From Lederbergia panacisoli (GTDB lineage: Bacteria; Bacillota; Bacilli; Bacillales; Bacillaceae_C): 64,000 bases of DNA. This document shows positions 1 to 8,207 of the stretch, in pieces. The stretch lies in NCBI RefSeq assembly GCF_024626525.1, contig NZ_JANJGU010000009.1, forward strand, positions 62,001 through 126,000. Reading direction: 5' to 3'. The notes beneath the pieces are model-generated. The model was not told where the DNA came from and ran no database searches. It saw nothing but the letters and a program-made list of their open reading frames with translations. The position numbers and the translations under genes are program-made. How positions within the stretch are numbered: position 1 is the first letter of the stretch; the number at the start of each line of letters is the position of its first letter.

Positions 1-1
1 C

Positions 2-988
2 CCTCGGCAGCTTTCCTTTGAAGAAGGAAAAAGGCTAATTGATGATATTGCTAAAATGGATAATCCTTTATTTGTTTTTACAGGGGGCGATCCTTTAATG
101 CGTCCAGATTTATATGAGTTGGCTAAATATGCAATTGAGGAGAAAAAATTACCCGTTTCCATGACACCTAGTGCTACGCCAAGAGTAACGAAGAAAGCGA
201 TTGAGAAAGCAAAAGAGGTCGGATTGTCGAGATGGGCTTTCAGTCTTGATGGCTCTTGTGCAGAAATTCACGATCATTTTAGAGGAACGAGGGGTTCCTA
301 CGATATGACGATGAGAGGGATTGAATATTTAAAGGAACTTCAAATCCCTATTCAAGTAAATACAACTGTCTCCAATTATAATCTTCATGATCTAGAAGCG
401 ATTTCCGAAAAGGTTAAGGAAATGGGAGCTGTGTTGTGGAGCTTATTTTTCCTCGTGCCAACAGGAAGAGGGATGCAAAAAGATATCATTACACCGGAAC
501 AGCATGAGGAAGTAATGAAGTGGTTGTATCAAGTGCAGCAAAAAATGCCGTATGGAGTAAAAACAACAGAAGCACCACATTATCGAAGAGTGTTTATGCA
601 AGAGAAAGAACGTTTAGGTTTGTCTAATACAGAATTGAAACGACCTGATTTCTTAGGCCGCGCTCATAAAAGTGTGAATGACGGAGATGGTTTCGTATTT
701 ATCAGTCATATTGGTGATGTGTATCCGAGTGGCTTTCTACCAGTTGTTTGTGGGAATGTTAGGGAACAATCATTAATCGATATTTATCGCAACTCACCTA
801 TCATGAAGCAATTACGCGACAAATCATTATTAAAAGGAAAATGTGGTGTTTGTGAATTTAAAGAAATTTGCGGCGGGTCCAGAGCAAGAGCCTATGCCGT
901 TACGGGTGATTATTTAGAAAGTGAACCGTATTGCTCATATATCCCAAAAGCGTGGGAATCCAAAATCGGTCACGAAGGATGTGTCTAA
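2..988 (+). CDS. Radical SAM/SPASM-domain protein, haem-associated type (5' end outside window)
   Basis: The frame is open from base 2, so the ATG at 56 is internal and the gene begins upstream; the CxxxCxxC cluster motif is therefore not visible. What is seen: a GGDPLMRP segment corresponding to the GGE/DP SAM-binding motif, and a C-terminal SPASM-like cysteine set (CGVCEFKEICGG, then a further Cys near the end) that would bind an auxiliary Fe-S cluster. This layout is that of the AhbC/AhbD/NirJ-like radical SAM proteins of alternative haem synthesis. The next gene, two bases downstream, is a porphyrinogen oxidase, which supports a tetrapyrrole role. The exact reaction (for example decarboxylation of a porphyrin side chain) is inferred, not shown. 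Confidence 0.8.
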   Translation, partial: PRQLSFEEGKRLIDDIAKMDNPLFVFTGGDPLMRPDLYELAKYAIEEKKLPVSMTPSATPRVTKKAIEKAKEVGLSRWAFSLDGSCAEIHDHFRGTRGSYDMTMRGIEYLKELQIPIQVNTTVSNYNLHDLEAISEKVKEMGAVLWSLFFLVPTGRGMQKDIITPEQHEEVMKWLYQVQQKMPYGVKTTEAPHYRRVFMQEKERLGLSNTELKRPDFLGRAHKSVNDGDGFVFISHIGDVYPSGFLPVVCGNVREQSLIDIYRNSPIMKQLRDKSLLKGKCGVCEFKEICGGSRARAYAVTGDYLESEPYCSYIPKAWESKIGHEGCV

Positions 989-989
989 T

Positions 990-2408
990 ATGGAGACCCC
1001 ACGCGGGAAAAAGGTTGTCATTGTAGGTGGAGGCATCGCTGGTTTGAGTGCTGCCTTTTACACGAAAAAAATATTTGAAGAGCAGCAAGTGCCCGTAGAA
1101 ATCAGTATCGTAGAAAAAAGTGATCGCTTAGGAGGCAAAATCCAAACACTTCATCACGAAGGATTCATTATCGAAAAAGGTCCCGATTCCTTTCTAGCAA
1201 GGAAGCAACCAATAATGGAGCTTACAAAAGAATTAGGACTTGAAGATGAACTAGTTGGAACGAATCCAAATGCAAAGTCTACCTTTATTTTAAATAAAGG
1301 TAAACTTCATCCAATGCCGCCGGGTCTTGTTCTTGGAATCCCGACAAAAGTGGTTCCCTTTATCAAGACAGGCTTAATATCACCTCTTGGAAAAATTCGC
1401 GCAGCGATGGATTTAGTTTTACCAAAAAGAACTGGTGGCGACGAATCTTTAGGTCATTTTATTGAACGGAGACTTGGGAAAGAAGTATTGGAAAATATAA
1501 CAGAACCTCTTCTCTCTGGAATTTATTCTGGTGACGCAAGATTCCTTAGTATAAATTCGACATTTCCTCAATTTAAGTTAATGGAGGAAAAACATCGCAG
1601 TTTAATAAAAGGAATCATGACTAGTCATCATTCGCCACAGCCTATAAAAGGATTGCCAGAAATAGCAAAGAAAAGCATGTTTCTCAGTTATAAAAATGGG
1701 CTATCTACATTAGTCGATCGCCTTGAGGATGTTTTACGGCCGATTGAGATCATTAATGGTCAAGGAGTAGAAAAATTAACGAAATGTGAAAAGGGATATA
1801 AGCTAATTCTTGAAAATGGTACAGAACTCCAAGCTGATGGGTTGATTTTGGCAATGCCAACTTCAAAGGCAGCAACATTATTGCCAGGTTTTAAATGGCT
1901 AGAGGAAATTCCGTACGTATCAGTGGCAAATATTGCCTTAGCCTTCAAGAAGGAAGATGTCCGTTTTCCATTAAGTGGTTCCGGATTCCTCGTTCCCCGT
2001 AAAGAAGGAAGGACGATGACTGCATGTACATGGTTATCGTCAAAATGGCTTCATACTACACCTTCAGGAAATGTTCTTTTTAGAGTATTTGTTGGACGGG
2101 CTGGTTCGGAGGGGTGGCTGAAATTATCTGATCAAGAGCTTCTGTCCGCCGTAAGCAAGGATTTACACGATATGATGGGAATCACGGCGAAGCCTTTCTT
2201 TTCTGAAATTACACGCTGCCTTGACTCCATGCCACAATATCCAGTTGGTCATAAAGAACAGCTGAAAATGATCAGAGAGCAATTAGGAATCAATATGCCA
2301 GGCATCTTTTTGTGCGGTGCAGGGTACGATGGCGTCGGAATCCCTGATTGCATTCAACAAGGGAAAAAAGCAGCAATGGAAACTTTCGATTATTTAACTG
2401 CTCTGTGA
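990..2408 (+). CDS. hemY: FAD-dependent coproporphyrinogen/protoporphyrinogen oxidase (HemY/CgoX)
   Basis: About 472 residues, normal for the family. The N-terminus has the dinucleotide-binding signature VVIVGGGIAGLSAAFY followed by an acidic strand end (EISIVEKSDRLGGKI), and the C-terminus the FAD-contact stretch GAGYDGVGIPDC. In Firmicutes this enzyme (HemY, also called CgoX) oxidises coproporphyrinogen III to coproporphyrin III with oxygen, at the membrane. I chose ATG 990, two bases after the upstream stop, with AAGGA about ten bases before it; a GTG at 981 and a GTG at 921 are in frame but sit inside the radical SAM gene. The pairing of an oxygen-dependent oxidase with a radical SAM protein suggests a haem cassette usable at different oxygen levels (inference). 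Confidence 0.88.
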   Translation: METPRGKKVVIVGGGIAGLSAAFYTKKIFEEQQVPVEISIVEKSDRLGGKIQTLHHEGFIIEKGPDSFLARKQPIMELTKELGLEDELVGTNPNAKSTFILNKGKLHPMPPGLVLGIPTKVVPFIKTGLISPLGKIRAAMDLVLPKRTGGDESLGHFIERRLGKEVLENITEPLLSGIYSGDARFLSINSTFPQFKLMEEKHRSLIKGIMTSHHSPQPIKGLPEIAKKSMFLSYKNGLSTLVDRLEDVLRPIEIINGQGVEKLTKCEKGYKLILENGTELQADGLILAMPTSKAATLLPGFKWLEEIPYVSVANIALAFKKEDVRFPLSGSGFLVPRKEGRTMTACTWLSSKWLHTTPSGNVLFRVFVGRAGSEGWLKLSDQELLSAVSKDLHDMMGITAKPFFSEITRCLDSMPQYPVGHKEQLKMIREQLGINMPGIFLCGAGYDGVGIPDCIQQGKKAAMETFDYLTAL

Positions 2409-2447
2409 AGGCTTAAAAGAGATGTTTACGTAATTACTTTTAGGGGA

Positions 2448-2906
2448 TTCCCGATTAAAAACGGAAGATCCTGGTTTTAGTCGACAATAACAGGATAATT
2501 CTCGATTAAAAAGGGAAGCCGCAAGTTTTAGTCGAGAAAAACAGGATAATTCTCGATTAAAAAGGGAAGCCGCAGGTTTTAGTCGAGAATAACAAGATAA
2601 TTCTCGATTAATAAGGGAAGCCGCAAGTTTTAGTCGAGAATAATAAGATAATTCTCGATTAAAAAGGGAAGCAACAGGTTTTAGTTGAGAATAACAAGAT
2701 AATTCTCGATTAAAAAGTGAAGCTGCAGGTTTTAGTCGAGAATAAAAGGATAATTCTCGATTAAAAAGCGAAGCCGCAAGTTTTAGTCGAGAATAACATG
2801 GTAATTCTCGACTAAAAGGGGAAAAGGCATGGTTTCATCGAGAATAATAGTCTTATTTACGATAATAATGAGGAAGCACTATGTTTTGCGGAATCAACAT
2901 ATTCCC
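2448..2906. repeat. Tandem hairpin array, 51-bp period, 8 copies plus one degenerate
   Basis: Units begin at 2448, 2499, 2550, 2601, 2652, 2703, 2754 and 2805, exactly 51 bp apart, with a decayed ninth from 2856. Each unit contains arms TTCTCGATTAAAA and TTTTAGTCGAGAA (13 bp, one G-U wobble when read as + strand RNA) around a purine-rich loop of about 14 bases. It fills the gap between hemY and the Fnr-type promoter. No reading frame of substance and no protein signal. The first unit differs in arms and loop, as edge copies of tandem arrays often do. Confidence 0.93.
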
Positions 2907-2928
2907 TATTGAGAATTGTTTTCAATTA

Positions 2929-2944
2929 TGTGATGGAAATCACA
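2929..2944 (+). promoter_or_regulatory. Fnr/Crp-family binding site with class II spacing
   Basis: TGTGATGGAAATCACA is a perfect TGTGA-N6-TCACA palindrome, the consensus of Bacillus Fnr. Its centre (2936.5) lies 41.5 bases before position 2978, and a -10-like TAAACT is at 2966-2971, so the geometry is that of a class II activator site. An imperfect Fur-like palindrome (TGAGAATTGTTTTCA) sits just upstream at about 2910-2924. The first gene follows at 3009 behind AGGAGG. Induction at low oxygen is inferred from this. Confidence 0.75.
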
Positions 2945-3008
2945 GTAACTCATTCCAATCCCGCTTAAACTAATGAATGTAAACAATAATCCATAGGAGG
3001 AATAAAAA

Positions 3009-3242
3009 ATGTCAACTATAACGGAAACAGTCAAGGTTACAGAATACCCGCCACATTTAAAGCATAAGGTGATTTTTGAAACGTTTAAAAAGCTAAGTCC
3101 TTCAGAAGCGATGCTTATTGTTAATGACCATGATCCAGTTCCTTTACAATTTCAATTTGAATCCATGTTCCCTGGTGAATTTGACTGGGAATACATTGAG
3201 CGGGGACCTGAGACATATCAAATTAAGATAGAAAGACTATAA
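3009..3242 (+). CDS. DUF2249 domain protein
   Basis: 77 residues making up one DUF2249 domain, with the family's core NDHDPVPLQFQF in the middle and WEYIERGPETYQIKI at the end. DUF2249 proteins are small, TusA/SirA-like folds often found next to haem, nitric oxide or hemerythrin genes; their biochemical role is unsettled. ATG 3009 has AGGAGG eight bases upstream. It is the first gene after the Fnr-type site and is followed closely by a 109-residue protein and a double-DUF2249 protein, so it probably belongs to one anaerobically induced transcript with the oxidase-like gene at 4183. Confidence 0.85.
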   Translation: MSTITETVKVTEYPPHLKHKVIFETFKKLSPSEAMLIVNDHDPVPLQFQFESMFPGEFDWEYIERGPETYQIKIERL

Positions 3243-3263
3243 TTGCCGGGGAGGCCGGTTACC

Positions 3264-3593
3264 ATGGCAAACGTAGAAATCATAGATGAAAAAACAATAA
3301 AAATTTTTGTATCGATTGATGATGCGATTTCAATGGTTCAAGAAGCAGCAACGAACATTGAGGAATATGCTCATGATATCGTAACAATTTTTGAAAAAAT
3401 GCCTGTATTCCAGTATACGTATTTTTGTTTTTATGCGTACGACAGTGCAAAATTATTTGAAAAAATGCTCGGAATGGATCCAAAGCAATATTTTTCTTTT
3501 TCAATGGATGCACCTGACAGCTTTTTTTACTCACTTTACGGTGGGATGGCGGGCCTTTATTCAGAGGCGAAAAAATATGAGGCAGCAGCTTAA
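3264..3593 (+). CDS. Conserved hypothetical protein, 109 residues
   Basis: I do not recognise a named domain. The protein is soluble-looking, acidic in its first half, with two segments rich in aromatic residues (FQYTYFCFYAYD and FSFSMDAPDSFFYSLYGG). ATG 3264 is chosen because GGGGAGG lies nine bases before it; an in-frame TTG at 3243 overlaps that site and is less likely. It lies between two DUF2249 genes in the Fnr-type operon, so a helper role in the same redox or haem process is the only contextual hint. Confidence 0.7.
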   Translation: MANVEIIDEKTIKIFVSIDDAISMVQEAATNIEEYAHDIVTIFEKMPVFQYTYFCFYAYDSAKLFEKMLGMDPKQYFSFSMDAPDSFFYSLYGGMAGLYSEAKKYEAAA

Positions 3594-3625
3594 CTAGCTA
3601 CTGCCTGTTTAGAGGTGATTCCACA

Positions 3626-4165
3626 TTGGAACAAGAAAATCGGAATATCGTTGAACTGGACGTTCGACCTCATTTACGAAAAAAACTTGAACCGTTTCAA
3701 CTAATCATGGACACAGTCAAAGAATTAAAAAAAGACGATATCTTTGTTCTTCACGCCACTTTTAAACCTACTCCGTTATTAGGCATTTTAAAGGTAAGGG
3801 GCTTTGTAAACAAAGTGGAAAAAATAGAAAAAGACCACTGGATTGTCACTTTTGTTAACAAAAAGAATAAGCATTTATTGGATTTGGATGAGTCAGATAT
3901 ACATGAAAAACCTCGTCCAACGGCAAGAAGGTTAGCGGATGGATCATCAAAAACATTTACGTTGGATAATCGAGGATTAGAACCGCCTCAACCGATGATG
4001 CGCACTCTTGCCGCATTAGATCGCAGTCTTCCAGGCGATGAAGTTCATATTCACAATGATCGGGTTCCAGTTTTTCTAATCGAAGAATTAAATAGCTTCG
4101 GTTACCCTTTTGAAGTAGAAGAACAAGAAGACGGATCGGCAAAAGTTAGGATCAAAAAAGTATAA
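3626..4165 (+). CDS. Protein with two DUF2249 domains
   Basis: 179 residues with two DUF2249-like halves: about residues 7-75 (VELDVRPHLRKKLEPFQLIM, then FKPTPLLGILKVRGF) and about 105-178 (LDNRGLEPPQPMMRTLAALD, then HNDRVPVFLIEELNSFGYPF). The loop between them is charged. It starts with TTG at 3626 behind GAGGTGA. The second half keeps the N-D-x-x-P-V-x-L core of the single-domain protein at 3009; the first half has lost the NDHDP motif, so the halves have diverged in function. It ends 17 bases before the oxidase-like gene, so the two are surely co-transcribed. Confidence 0.82.
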   Translation: MEQENRNIVELDVRPHLRKKLEPFQLIMDTVKELKKDDIFVLHATFKPTPLLGILKVRGFVNKVEKIEKDHWIVTFVNKKNKHLLDLDESDIHEKPRPTARRLADGSSKTFTLDNRGLEPPQPMMRTLAALDRSLPGDEVHIHNDRVPVFLIEELNSFGYPFEVEEQEDGSAKVRIKKV

Positions 4166-4182
4166 AAGGGGGCGAGAAAAAA

Positions 4183-5415
4183 ATGTTCCGACTCCCATTT
4201 TTATTCATTATTACAGGAATGATCGGTTTTGTATTTTTTCATATCATCTCGCTAGTTTCACTATCTGAGTGGATCAATATGGGGCTCAGAGGACCAAGCG
4301 GCTGGTTTCATACCCACTTATTTATTCTTGGTTGGGCGACGATGCTTGCGATGGGAGCGGTCTATCAACTTATCCATGTCATTCTTCAATCAAAAATATA
4401 TAGTGAAAAACTAGGATATGTTCATTATGCATTCTTTACAATTGGGTTATGTGGTCTTTTGTATGGCTTTTGGAGTGGAAAAGTACCGATGATTGCTGGG
4501 TTTGCCACGGTTACCTTTATTGGAATTTTGTTATTCGCTTGGAATATGGCGGTTACGTTATTTCGGGCAAAGCACTGGGATGCCATTACAATTAGTGCTG
4601 CATGCGCAGTTTTATATTTAGTGCTTACTGGGATGTTCGGAATGGCGATGGGGTTGAATTTTTTAACAGGAAATTTGGCTTCCTTTCACGAAAGATTGTT
4701 CGGAGCTCATATTTGGTTAGGAACGATTGGTTGGTTTGGAATGCTTATAACTGGATTTAGTTATAAAATGCTGCCAATGTTTTATCTTTCTCACCATTTT
4801 CCAATCAAATTACAAAAAGCAACATTAATCGTATGGAATATTGGGGTTATATCAGGTGTGGCGTCCTTTCTTTTGGGAGGGAATATTTGGACTAAATGGA
4901 TCTCTCTACTGTTCGTTACAATAGCGATTGTCACCTACAATATCCATTTACTGCAAATCAAAAAACATCGCGTCAAGCAAAATCCAGGTCTCGGAATCAA
5001 ATGGTCCGTTTATGCTAGTCAAGCACTTATGGTTTTTGCGATTGGTATGACAATATACGCTTTATTAATTCCTGATCAATTGCTTCATTCGAAGTCAGTT
5101 ACTTTGGCAGGATGGATTTATATTGGCGGCTGGGTGTCGTTTACGATTCTTTGCTATGCTTCAAAAATTGTACCGTTTTTATGGTGGACGCATAAATATG
5201 GACAGCATGCCGGAAAGCCGGGAACACCATTAATGGCTGATTTGCTTAATGAAAAGAAAGTGGAATATGGCTTAATCCTAGTAGCCCTTTTCATTATGTT
5301 TATCTTTGTTGGGATTGCTTTTAATGCTGCATTATTCATTGCAATTGGTGGATCTGCCTTCTCGCTTTTTTCAATCCTTTATATGATCTTGATTGGCCGG
5401 GTCTTTGCACATTAA
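4183..5415 (+). CDS. Haem-copper-oxidase subunit I-like 12-TM membrane protein
   Basis: 410 residues with about 12 hydrophobic segments spread over the whole length. Histidines sit where haem ligands are found in oxidase-type proteins: FHTHLFILGWATMLAMG in helix 2 and FHERLFGAHIWLGTIGW before helix 6. It resembles the cbb3-type (CcoN-like) branch of subunit I. It is shorter than typical catalytic subunits, and I cannot find the WxxGHPxVY-type segment or the adjacent His pair of a copper-B site, so it may be a haem-binding homologue rather than a proton-pumping oxidase. GGGGGCGAG precedes ATG 4183. Its partners are DUF2249 and DUF59 proteins, not subunits II or III. Confidence 0.65.
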   Translation: MFRLPFLFIITGMIGFVFFHIISLVSLSEWINMGLRGPSGWFHTHLFILGWATMLAMGAVYQLIHVILQSKIYSEKLGYVHYAFFTIGLCGLLYGFWSGKVPMIAGFATVTFIGILLFAWNMAVTLFRAKHWDAITISAACAVLYLVLTGMFGMAMGLNFLTGNLASFHERLFGAHIWLGTIGWFGMLITGFSYKMLPMFYLSHHFPIKLQKATLIVWNIGVISGVASFLLGGNIWTKWISLLFVTIAIVTYNIHLLQIKKHRVKQNPGLGIKWSVYASQALMVFAIGMTIYALLIPDQLLHSKSVTLAGWIYIGGWVSFTILCYASKIVPFLWWTHKYGQHAGKPGTPLMADLLNEKKVEYGLILVALFIMFIFVGIAFNAALFIAIGGSAFSLFSILYMILIGRVFAH

Positions 5416-5430
5416 AGAAAGGGAGCGTAT

Positions 5431-5730
5431 ATGGAAATGGAAGAACATATTGAGGAATTATTACGATATGTATATGATCCTGAACTTGGCATAAACATTG
5501 TTGATCTAGGTCTTGTTTACGATATACAGCATCATGATGGTCACGTCTATATAAAAATGACATTGACAACCCCGGGATGTCCAATGCACGATACGATCGT
5601 AGGCGGAGTAAAATACGTTTTAAAAGAAAAACTTGAAACGGAAGATGTAGAAATAGATCTTGTGTGGGAACCAAAGTGGTCACCAGAAATGATTAGTAGA
5701 GAAGGAAAAGATATACTAGGGATTCGATAG
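5431..5730 (+). CDS. DUF59/MIP18-family Fe-S cluster assembly factor (PaaD/SufT-like)
   Basis: 99 residues covering one DUF59 domain: VYDPELGINIVDLGLVYDI at the N-terminus, the hallmark TTPGCPMHDTI around residue 50, and the terminal VDLVWEPKWSPEMIS block. The family helps mature Fe-S proteins; PaaD does so for a phenylacetyl-CoA oxygenase and SufT for aconitase and lipoate synthase. It starts at ATG 5431 behind AAAGGGAG, 15 bases after the oxidase-like gene. As last gene of the Fnr-type operon it may insert a cluster into a partner of that operon or into the upstream radical SAM protein (inference). Confidence 0.87.
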   Translation: MEMEEHIEELLRYVYDPELGINIVDLGLVYDIQHHDGHVYIKMTLTTPGCPMHDTIVGGVKYVLKEKLETEDVEIDLVWEPKWSPEMISREGKDILGIR

Positions 5731-5790
5731 TTGCACTTTTAATCACGTTCAGCGAATATAAAGAAAAGAACATAAATCGGGGGTAACGAT

Positions 5791-6585
5791 GTGGTTCCAA
5801 TCGCTGAACAGGAAATACCTATAAAACTATTAAACATAATAGGGAAAATAGAGCAGATGACGTTTCCAGATCAGGGATGTACGTCGAATGTAGGGATTGT
5901 TAAGGGGGAAAATGGGGTTTTTGTTTTAAAACGATCAAAGGGAGATCGATTTGCTGGATGGCTTGAACGAGAAGCATTTATCTTAAAAAGTTTAAGCGAA
6001 ACGCATCTGCCCATTCCTGTCATTCATGCATTTGAAAAGAACTCGGAACTCAATGAGTCTTGGATGTTAATGAATTATATTCAGGGTGAAACGATGGGTG
6101 AAGCGTTGCAGAAAGAAACAGATCCAGAAAAGAAACGAGGCCTCATTTATCAATTTGGAAAAGTACTGAAGGAGATTCACTCTACAAAATGTCCGGAAGA
6201 AATCTATCAACCAGATACAATATGGCTGGATAAAATCTTTGATAAGGCTGAAATAGAATTAAAGCTTTATGACTTAGACGGTACACCAGAGCTTTTGGAA
6301 CAGTTGAAAAGAGAAAAACCGAAAACAATCGAGCAAACTCTTATCCAAGGGGATTTTACAGTTGATAACGTCCTTGTTCATGATGGGAAAGTTTCTGCCG
6401 TCATCGACTGGAGCGGGGGAGCATACGGAGATCCAAGGTTTGACGTGGCACTTGCCATTCAGCCTGATGAAACTTTTTTTACAAGTGAAGGAGATAAAAA
6501 GGCCTTTTTTGAGGGATATGGGGAAAAGATTATCACCGAAAGCGAATATGAGTATTTTGCGAATGGCGTATATGAATTTTTATAA
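5791..6585 (+). CDS. Phosphotransferase of the APH/choline kinase family
   Basis: 264 residues. The kinase-like fold is shown by GDRFAGWLEREAFILKSL (hinge region after the Lys strand), the catalytic loop LIQGDFTVDNVLV and the metal-binding VIDWSGGAYGDPRFDVAL. The usual HGD of the catalytic loop is QGD here; the Asp and Asn that matter for catalysis are kept. The family phosphorylates aminoglycosides, macrolides, choline or metabolites, and the substrate cannot be read from sequence. Start GTG 5791 follows GGGGGT; an overlapping ATG at 5789 is in another frame and stops at once. A strong hairpin terminator follows directly. Confidence 0.8.
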   Translation: MVPIAEQEIPIKLLNIIGKIEQMTFPDQGCTSNVGIVKGENGVFVLKRSKGDRFAGWLEREAFILKSLSETHLPIPVIHAFEKNSELNESWMLMNYIQGETMGEALQKETDPEKKRGLIYQFGKVLKEIHSTKCPEEIYQPDTIWLDKIFDKAEIELKLYDLDGTPELLEQLKREKPKTIEQTLIQGDFTVDNVLVHDGKVSAVIDWSGGAYGDPRFDVALAIQPDETFFTSEGDKKAFFEGYGEKIITESEYEYFANGVYEFL

Positions 6586-6586
6586 G

Positions 6587-6624
6587 AAAAATGGAGCTGG
6601 GTCTAGACCCCACGCTCCATTTTC
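6587..6624. terminator. Bidirectional intrinsic terminator
   Basis: Arms AAAATGGAGC and GCTCCATTTT enclose a second palindrome, TGGGTCTAGACCCA, giving a long stem with A and T tracts on both sides. It separates the convergent phosphotransferase and MMPL genes. Confidence 0.85.
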
Positions 6625-6626
6625 CT

Positions 6627-8207
6627 TTACCCATATTGTTTGATGCGTCGCTTTTTATGAAATGGCGACCACCAGTTTATATCACCAAGCAGCTTCATTA
6701 AAGATGGAACAAGTACCATACGCACAATAGTAGCATCGATAAAAATGGCCAATGCAATTGTAACGCCCATTTGTTGAACGGGAATGATGCCAGTAAAACC
6801 GAATGCACCAGTAATGACAATCATGATCGCAGCAGCTGAAGTAATAATTTTACTCGTAGATATCAAACCTTCTAAAGTGGCTTTGTTGTTATTTCCAGTT
6901 TCAAGATAAATCTCGTATATTCGTGAAATAAGGAAGACTTCATAGTCCATGCTTAGTCCAAAAACGATACTAAAGGCGAATACAGGAATCATTAAAGCAA
7001 TATCGGATGCATGAAACCTGAGATGCCCCTCTTGGAAAAGCCAAACAATAATACCAAACGTACAACCTAAGCTTACTACGTTCATCAAAATGGCTTTTAG
7101 CGGAATCAATACTGATCGGAACGCGATAAAAAGGACGATATACGTTGAAATTAAGATGAAAGCCAAGCTGTAAGGAAGCTTATTGAATATTTCATCAAAA
7201 ATTTCCTGATGGAACTTCGACTCCCCACCGATTTTTAAAATGAGATCTGTCTTCTTTTTCTCCCATTCTCTTACCCAATCTTTTGCTTCTGCAGAGGAGT
7301 TCTTCGCGTTTAATTTTACTTGGAGAAGTGCCTCATTCTTATTCGTTAATCGCTCGAAAGCAGGCGCCAATTGAGATTCTAATTCAGGGATATTACTCAC
7401 TGCAATTAGTTCGTCAGCAGACATTTGTGTAGCTGAAAAAATGGAGTCAACTTCACTTACGAGAGAATCGGATTGAATGTCATTGATAACATTCTCCAAT
7501 TTTTCCAAAGAATCAACCATATCCTTGTCACTACTAGCAATAATATATACAATTGTCTTATCTTTTTCTGCAAAGGTTTCCTTATATTTTTCAAAAGCCG
7601 TTCGCGATTCATATGATGTTGGCAATGAATCCGATTCAGGAATGGCTAGTCGCATATCCCCTACCGGAATCATGCCTATAATGAGTAAGATGGTTGCGGC
7701 AAGTGCCATAACGACAGGTCTTTTCATCACAAACCGAGCAAATGAATGCCAGTTGCTTTCCTTCCCTTTGCTTTCTTTTAAAATCATCCACTTATTAATA
7801 TGTGGCCCAAGGACGGATAATAATGCAGGTAAGAATGTATTAGCAGCCAAAACAGAAGTAAAAACAACCGCGATTCCGCCTAAAGCGACAGATTGAAAGA
7901 TCCCGGCTTGAATAAATAACATTCCAATTAAGCCGAGCAATACGCAAAAACCCGAAAAAAGAATGGCTCTTCCAGAAGTCGCTACAGTTTTTGCAATGGC
8001 AACGTCCGTCTTTTTTATTTCTAATTCTTCACGGAAGCGATTGACGAAAAGTAGGGCAAAGTCGATTCCGAGTGCAAGGCCGATCATTGGGGCCGTATTC
8101 AAAACAAAAATAGAAAGATCCAATTTTTGCCCAGTAAAGTAAAGCAGTCCCATCGCAACGACAACACTGACAAAACCAGTAACTAAAGGAATAAGTGCGG
8201 CGATCAC
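6627..8207 (-). CDS. MMPL/RND-family transporter, C-terminal part (gene split by a frameshift)
   Basis: 526 codons holding the second part of an MMPL (YdfJ-like) transporter: TM segments from GVIAALIPLVTGFVSVVVAM onward, the conserved LGIDFALLFVNRFREE and later SIVFGLSMDYEVFLISRIYE motifs of helices 4 and 10, a large extracytoplasmic domain in the middle and a basic cytoplasmic end. It has no start of its own that makes sense biologically: GTG 8207 overlaps the stop of the upstream piece in the middle of helix 2. The exporter family moves lipids or antimicrobial compounds by proton motive force. Together with the upstream piece it would give about 710 residues, the family's normal size. Confidence 0.85.
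   Translation of the reverse strand: MIAALIPLVTGFVSVVVAMGLLYFTGQKLDLSIFVLNTAPMIGLALGIDFALLFVNRFREELEIKKTDVAIAKTVATSGRAILFSGFCVLLGLIGMLFIQAGIFQSVALGGIAVVFTSVLAANTFLPALLSVLGPHINKWMILKESKGKESNWHSFARFVMKRPVVMALAATILLIIGMIPVGDMRLAIPESDSLPTSYESRTAFEKYKETFAEKDKTIVYIIASSDKDMVDSLEKLENVINDIQSDSLVSEVDSIFSATQMSADELIAVSNIPELESQLAPAFERLTNKNEALLQVKLNAKNSSAEAKDWVREWEKKKTDLILKIGGESKFHQEIFDEIFNKLPYSLAFILISTYIVLFIAFRSVLIPLKAILMNVVSLGCTFGIIVWLFQEGHLRFHASDIALMIPVFAFSIVFGLSMDYEVFLISRIYEIYLETGNNNKATLEGLISTSKIITSAAAIMIVITGAFGFTGIIPVQQMGVTIALAIFIDATIVRMVLVPSLMKLLGDINWWSPFHKKRRIKQYG

Noticed and set aside
7477-7896. 139-codon plus-strand frame within the MMPL gene
   Set aside because: Overlaps the MMPL coding strand entirely and has no recognisable features.
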